Origin: Betaproteobacteria bacterium
Lineage (GTDB): Bacteria > Pseudomonadota > Gammaproteobacteria > Burkholderiales > Burkholderiaceae_C
Direction: 5' to 3'
DNA length: 8,873 nucleotides
Assembly: GCA_947448675.1 (NCBI GenBank)
Contig: CANFOR010000116.1
Location: 1 to 8,873, forward strand
Position numbers and translations under genes: made by a program. Position 1 is the first letter of the stretch. Every line of letters begins with the position of its first letter. The notes below the pieces were generated by a model. The model worked only from the letters and a program-made list of their open reading frames with translations, was not told where the DNA came from and made no database searches. This document shows, in pieces, positions 6,336 to 8,873 of this stretch.

Positions 6336-7145
6336 TTAGGCGGCCTTGTCCAGCACGTCGGCCTCAGGTGGAAAGCCCTTGTAAAGACTAGGTGCAGGTT
6401 TGCTGGCTGCAGGTGCCAACGGTGCAGCAGCGGGGGCACGGCTGGCCCCCGCTTCTTTGGGCGCGGGGACCGAGCTCAGAAATTCTTCAAAATTGACCTC
6501 TGAAATTTCATACCCAGGCACCGACAAATATTCCTCGGTCAACAAAGCCGCTTGCACCTGGGCCTTGCTCAGCTTGCGTGGTGCTGGTTTGCTGGCTTTG
6601 GCATCAAGCCCTGCCACAGAAGGCTTACTCTCCCAGCGCGAGGGCGGTAGTTCGCCCAGTTCGGCCTGCACGGTTTTGGCAAAGGCTTCTTCAAATTGCG
6701 GATGGGACAAGCTCCATTTTTTAGCAATGTTCAAACCCGTGACAGCATTGGTTTTAACGCCAGTTTTGCGTCGCTCGCGCAGCAAGGCGCGCAGGGGCGT
6801 GGCGCTTTTTTGTTCGGGTATTTCTTTAAAGGCTTTAGCCCGCGTCACACTCATGTGCACCGAATGCACGCCAACGTGGTACAGCCCCTTGAATTGGCGC
6901 ACCAGGTAATGCTCGATATGCCGCGACATCGACCATGCGGCATGGTCAAACTGGGCTAGGTAGACCATTACAATTAACTGACCGCTGGCTTTGTCCCAGA
7001 CACAGCGCACCAGGCTGTCGGTTTCGTCGCAGACGCCGATGCGCATCAGGGCACCGCGCGCAATGGTTTCCATGAGTTGAATGTCGCGCCGCCAAATCCG
7101 CCAGCGCAGACCCCATGTTAATTTAAAGTTTGTAGAAACTTCCAA
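6336..7145 (-). CDS. Uncharacterised protein with Ala/Pro-rich C-terminal tail
   Basis: I do not recognise a family. The 269 residues divide into a probable globular region (about 25-165) and a tail. The first part has a basic, Trp-rich opening (WGLRWRIWRRD, 11-21), a beta-like stretch RCVWDKASGQLIVMVYLAQFD (47-67), a His-rich segment (SRHIEHYLVRQF, then HVGVHSVHMSV to 100) and a basic stretch RALLRERRKTG (119-129). Residues 165-269 look flexible: KASKPAPRKLSKAQ, an acidic patch (EISEVNFEEF), then an Ala/Pro-rich run (227-252). There is no signal peptide or membrane helix. The TTG at 7145 is favoured by GGAG six bases upstream; ATG at 7073 (residue 25) is the alternative, without a ribosome-binding site, and would be preferred if the TATAAA at 7159-7164 is the real -10 box. 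Composition fits a chromosomal gene. It may be co-transcribed with trhO. Confidence 0.7.
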   Translation of the reverse strand: MEVSTNFKLTWGLRWRIWRRDIQLMETIARGALMRIGVCDETDSLVRCVWDKASGQLIVMVYLAQFDHAAWSMSRHIEHYLVRQFKGLYHVGVHSVHMSVTRAKAFKEIPEQKSATPLRALLRERRKTGVKTNAVTGLNIAKKWSLSHPQFEEAFAKTVQAELGELPPSRWESKPSVAGLDAKASKPAPRKLSKAQVQAALLTEEYLSVPGYEISEVNFEEFLSSVPAPKEAGASRAPAAAPLAPAASKPAPSLYKGFPPEADVLDKAA

Positions 7146-7164
7146 CGAAGGCTCCGTTTTTATA

Positions 7165-7184
7165 ATTAGCTATCTGCGGCTAAT
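7165..7184. repeat. Inverted repeat ATTAGC-N8-GCTAAT, operator-like
   Basis: Perfect six-base arms separated by eight bases, next to and just upstream of a possible -10 box (TATAAA, 7159-7164, minus strand). With 20 bases in all and arm centres about 14 bases apart, it has the shape of a dimeric regulator site, placed where binding would block RNA polymerase. It could also be chance in an AT-rich stretch. Confidence 0.4.
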
Positions 7185-7201
7185 CTAACAGAACTTAATC
7201 A

Positions 7202-7219
7202 TTCATTTGGCACAATGAA
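7202..7219. repeat. Inverted repeat TTCATT-N6-AATGAA
   Basis: Perfect six-base arms around a six-base spacer, in the same AT-rich spacer and 17 bases from the first inverted repeat. Its sequence is unrelated to the other pair. It could be a second regulator site or a weak hairpin; nothing else in the sequence says which. Confidence 0.3.
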
Positions 7220-7260
7220 GCATCTTTACAACACTCGTGTTTAGAATTTGGGGTAAACCA

Positions 7261-8873
7261 TCACAAACTCAACTGTGCCCACAGTTTGTCTAAGCGTTTG
7301 ACACTGACCGGCTGGGGCGTGCGCAGCTCTTGCGCGAAGAAACTCACGCGCAATTCTTCCAGCAACCAACGTAACTCAGCCATGCGCACATCGACTGCGC
7401 CTTTGCGCTCGGCCACCAAGCGCCAATAGCGCTGCTCTTGCGGGCGCAGCTCAGCCAAACGCGCTGCGTCGCGGGCCGGGTCGGCGCGAATTTTGTCTAG
7501 GCGCAAAGTAATAGCTTTAAGGTAGCGCGCCAGGTGCTGCAAGGCAGGCCAAGGCGTACTGGCCAAAAAGCGTTTGGGCATCAGGCGTTGCAACTGCTGC
7601 GCGGCGTCTGCCATGGCTTCTGGGTAGGCCTTGCTGTCTTTGATTTTGCGCAGGGCGCTGGCGTGCTCGGTGAGCAGGCTAGCGGCCAAACGCGCCACTT
7701 CATTGGCGATCAAAGTCAGGCGACCCCGGCCCTCTTCGACCCGGCGCTGAAAAGCCTGGGCGTCGGTGGGCAGGGGATCAAGCAAGAAGGCGCGATCGAG
7801 TGCGACTTCTAAAATTTGTGCGCGCAGTTCGTCCAGCGTGCCGCCGCCCGCCCCTTCGGCCGTGCGCCCGACCTGCATAAAAGCCACGGCCATTTTTTGC
7901 AACTCGGGCAGGTTTTTTTCCAAGTACTTGAGCGCGTCTTTGATCTGTAGCGCAAACAGGCGGCGCAGACCCGCGCGGTGCCGCGCAGCGGCCACTTCGG
8001 GCTCGTCGAAGACCTCAATGCCAACGGCCTCGATGCGGTCGATCAAGGCCGGAAAGCCGATCAAAGTTTGGCCGCCTTTGTGCACCTCCATCAGCTCGGG
8101 CAGTTCGCCAAAAGTCCAGCTGGTGTAGCCTTTGTCGGCCATACTGGTGGCACTCGCAGGCACTTGGTTTGCTATATTTTTAGGAGCTGCATACGCAGTA
8201 TTGGCGGGCGTTTCTGGCACTTTTTGCTCTAAAATGGGAACCGCATTAGCGTTTGTATTGGTGTTAGTGTTGGTGTTTGAAGCAGCCAACTTCATGCCCG
8301 CCAGTGCCTGAAAGGCGCCGCGCGCTTGCGCACCCAGCTCGGCCTTGAGTGCGCCCAGGTTGCGACCAGTGCCGAGTTGGCGACCATGCTCATCGACGAC
8401 CCGAAAGTTCATGAACAAATGCGTGCCCACTGCATCGAGCTTGAGGTCGTTGCGCACGATGTCCAGGCTGGTGGCTTTGCGCACCAGTTTCAGCACGGCA
8501 TCGACCAAACTGCCTGCGCCAAACTGCTCGGGCTGCAACAGCGCTTGGGTAAACCGCGCCGCGGTTTCTGGCAGCGGCACCAGGCGCGAACGGGGCCGCT
8601 GGTGCAGGCTTTTCAGCAAGGCCTGCACTTTGGCTTGCAGCATGCCGGGCACCAGCCATTCGCAGCGCTCTTCGTTGACCTGGTTGAGCACAAACAGGGG
8701 CAGACTCACGGTGATGCCGTCGCGCGCGTCGCCCGGCTCGTGCAAGTAGGCGGCGGCACAGTCCACACCACCCAGGCGAATATTTTTGGGAAAGGCTTGA
8801 CTGGTAATGCCTGCGGCCTCGTGGCGCATGAGTTCGTCGCGGCTGAGCAAAAGCAGGCCTGGTTGCTTGTGAA
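7261..8873 (-). CDS. hrpA: ATP-dependent RNA helicase HrpA, C-terminal part (5' end outside the window)
   Basis: About 536 C-terminal residues of HrpA, a DEAH-box 3'-5' RNA helicase (about 1300 residues in E. coli) linked to mRNA processing and rescue of stalled ribosomes. The helicase motor lies upstream of the window; what is seen is the DUF3418 region. Recognisable segments are the entry SRDELMRHEAAGITSQAFP, then DGITVSLPLFVLNQV and ERCEWLVPGMLQAKVQALLKSL, then HLFMNFRVVDEHG, then TSWTFGELPE, and the closing LLEELRVSFFAQELRTPQPV followed by SVKRLDKLW. The frame is open to the window edge, so the TTG at 8850 is an internal Leu and not a start. Between residues matching KLKAELGAQARGAFQAL-like family sequence and TSWTFGELPE there are about 50 residues, against roughly ten in E. 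coli as I recall it. This insert holds an Asn-Thr tract and one copy of the 46-base repeat. Confidence 0.94.
   Translation of the reverse strand, partial: HKQPGLLLLSRDELMRHEAAGITSQAFPKNIRLGGVDCAAAYLHEPGDARDGITVSLPLFVLNQVNEERCEWLVPGMLQAKVQALLKSLHQRPRSRLVPLPETAARFTQALLQPEQFGAGSLVDAVLKLVRKATSLDIVRNDLKLDAVGTHLFMNFRVVDEHGRQLGTGRNLGALKAELGAQARGAFQALAGMKLAASNTNTNTNTNANAVPILEQKVPETPANTAYAAPKNIANQVPASATSMADKGYTSWTFGELPELMEVHKGGQTLIGFPALIDRIEAVGIEVFDEPEVAAARHRAGLRRLFALQIKDALKYLEKNLPELQKMAVAFMQVGRTAEGAGGGTLDELRAQILEVALDRAFLLDPLPTDAQAFQRRVEEGRGRLTLIANEVARLAASLLTEHASALRKIKDSKAYPEAMADAAQQLQRLMPKRFLASTPWPALQHLARYLKAITLRLDKIRADPARDAARLAELRPQEQRYWRLVAERKGAVDVRMAELRWLLEELRVSFFAQELRTPQPVSVKRLDKLWAQLSL
8171..8216 (+). 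repeat. 46-base dispersed repeat, copy 3 (inside hrpA)
   Basis: The plus strand carries GCTATATTTTTAGGAGCTGC followed by the CGC and GCGTT blocks at the common spacing. It runs against the gene and encodes HrpA segment ETPANTAYAAPKNIA within a linker that E. coli HrpA lacks. This is the copy that most looks like an insertion: it is locally AT-richer than the gene around it and sits in non-conserved sequence. Confidence 0.6.
8242..8277 (-). repeat. Hexamer tandem tract encoding Asn-Thr repeats in hrpA
   Basis: Six tandem units of the form AAYACN/AAYGCN on the coding strand give NTNTNTNTNANA. The unit is six bases, so changes in number keep the frame. The tract lies in the HrpA linker insert, about 26 bases from the 46-base repeat copy. 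It was probably generated by replication slippage. Confidence 0.8.

Larger units (their letters stand above)
7146..7260. other. AT-rich spacer between hrpA and the unknown gene
   Basis: These 115 bases have 43 G/C (37%), clearly lower than the GC-rich genes on both sides. No open frame of note and no hairpin followed by T residues is present, so hrpA has no obvious intrinsic terminator here. It contains two perfect six-base inverted repeats (listed separately) and, at 7159-7164 on the minus strand, TATAAA, which could be a -10 box for the downstream gene. No good -35 partner is visible. Confidence 0.5.

Noticed and set aside
7208..7224. TGGCAC...GC on the plus strand as a sigma-54 promoter
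   Set aside because: The GG-GC spacing is nine bases, not ten, the -12 element is poor, and it points away from any gene into hrpA.
7230..7243. AACAC-GA-GTGTT near the hrpA end as a terminator hairpin
   Set aside because: The loop would be only two bases, the arms are short, and no T tract follows.
7500..7545. ATAGCTTTAAGGTAGCGCGCC in hrpA as another repeat copy
   Set aside because: The block spacing does not match the other copies, and the bases encode a conserved HrpA stretch (RYLKAITLRL).

Overview
The window reads as a piece of chromosome from a betaproteobacterium, most likely Burkholderiales and probably Comamonadaceae. The evidence is the GC-rich codon use, the recognisable housekeeping proteins, and the gene order hemF-nadD-rsfS next to purD and yebC. 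This placement is by recognition, not by a search. All ten genes lie on the minus strand, so transcription runs from high to low coordinates. There are no tRNAs, rRNAs, CRISPR arrays, IS elements or prophage genes, and no gene-free stretch above 300 bases.

In order of transcription: the C-terminal part of the RNA helicase HrpA (8873-7261, 5' end outside the window); an AT-rich spacer of 115 bases holding two inverted repeats; an unrecognised 269-residue protein (7145-6336); a rhodanese-type tRNA U34 hydroxylase, TrhO (6299-5442); an RluA-type pseudouridine synthase (5432-4500); a 130-base spacer with a likely promoter; YebC (4369-3644); PurD (3647-2358); a PlsC-type acyltransferase (2354-1698); HemF (1676-723); NadD (726-52); and the first 17 codons of RsfS (52-1).

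There appear to be two transcription units. The upstream one follows hrpA and combines an unknown protein with two RNA-modifying enzymes. The downstream one starts before yebC and runs tightly through purD, the acyltransferase, hemF, nadD and rsfS. Its junctions are 4-base overlaps (yebC/purD, hemF/nadD), a 1-base overlap (nadD/rsfS), and gaps of 3 and 21 bases. Its products cover translation (YebC, RsfS), purine synthesis, lipid acylation, haem synthesis and NAD synthesis, a typical growth-linked housekeeping operon.

No new defence system or mobile system is visible. The most unusual signal is a short degenerate repeat (about 46 bases). It occurs three times, each time inside a coding region (nadD, purD, hrpA), with identical internal spacing and in both orientations relative to the host gene. 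The hrpA copy lies within a low-complexity insertion in the HrpA C-terminal region, next to an Asn-Thr repeat tract. This suggests a small dispersed element that is tolerated, or spreads, inside open reading frames.
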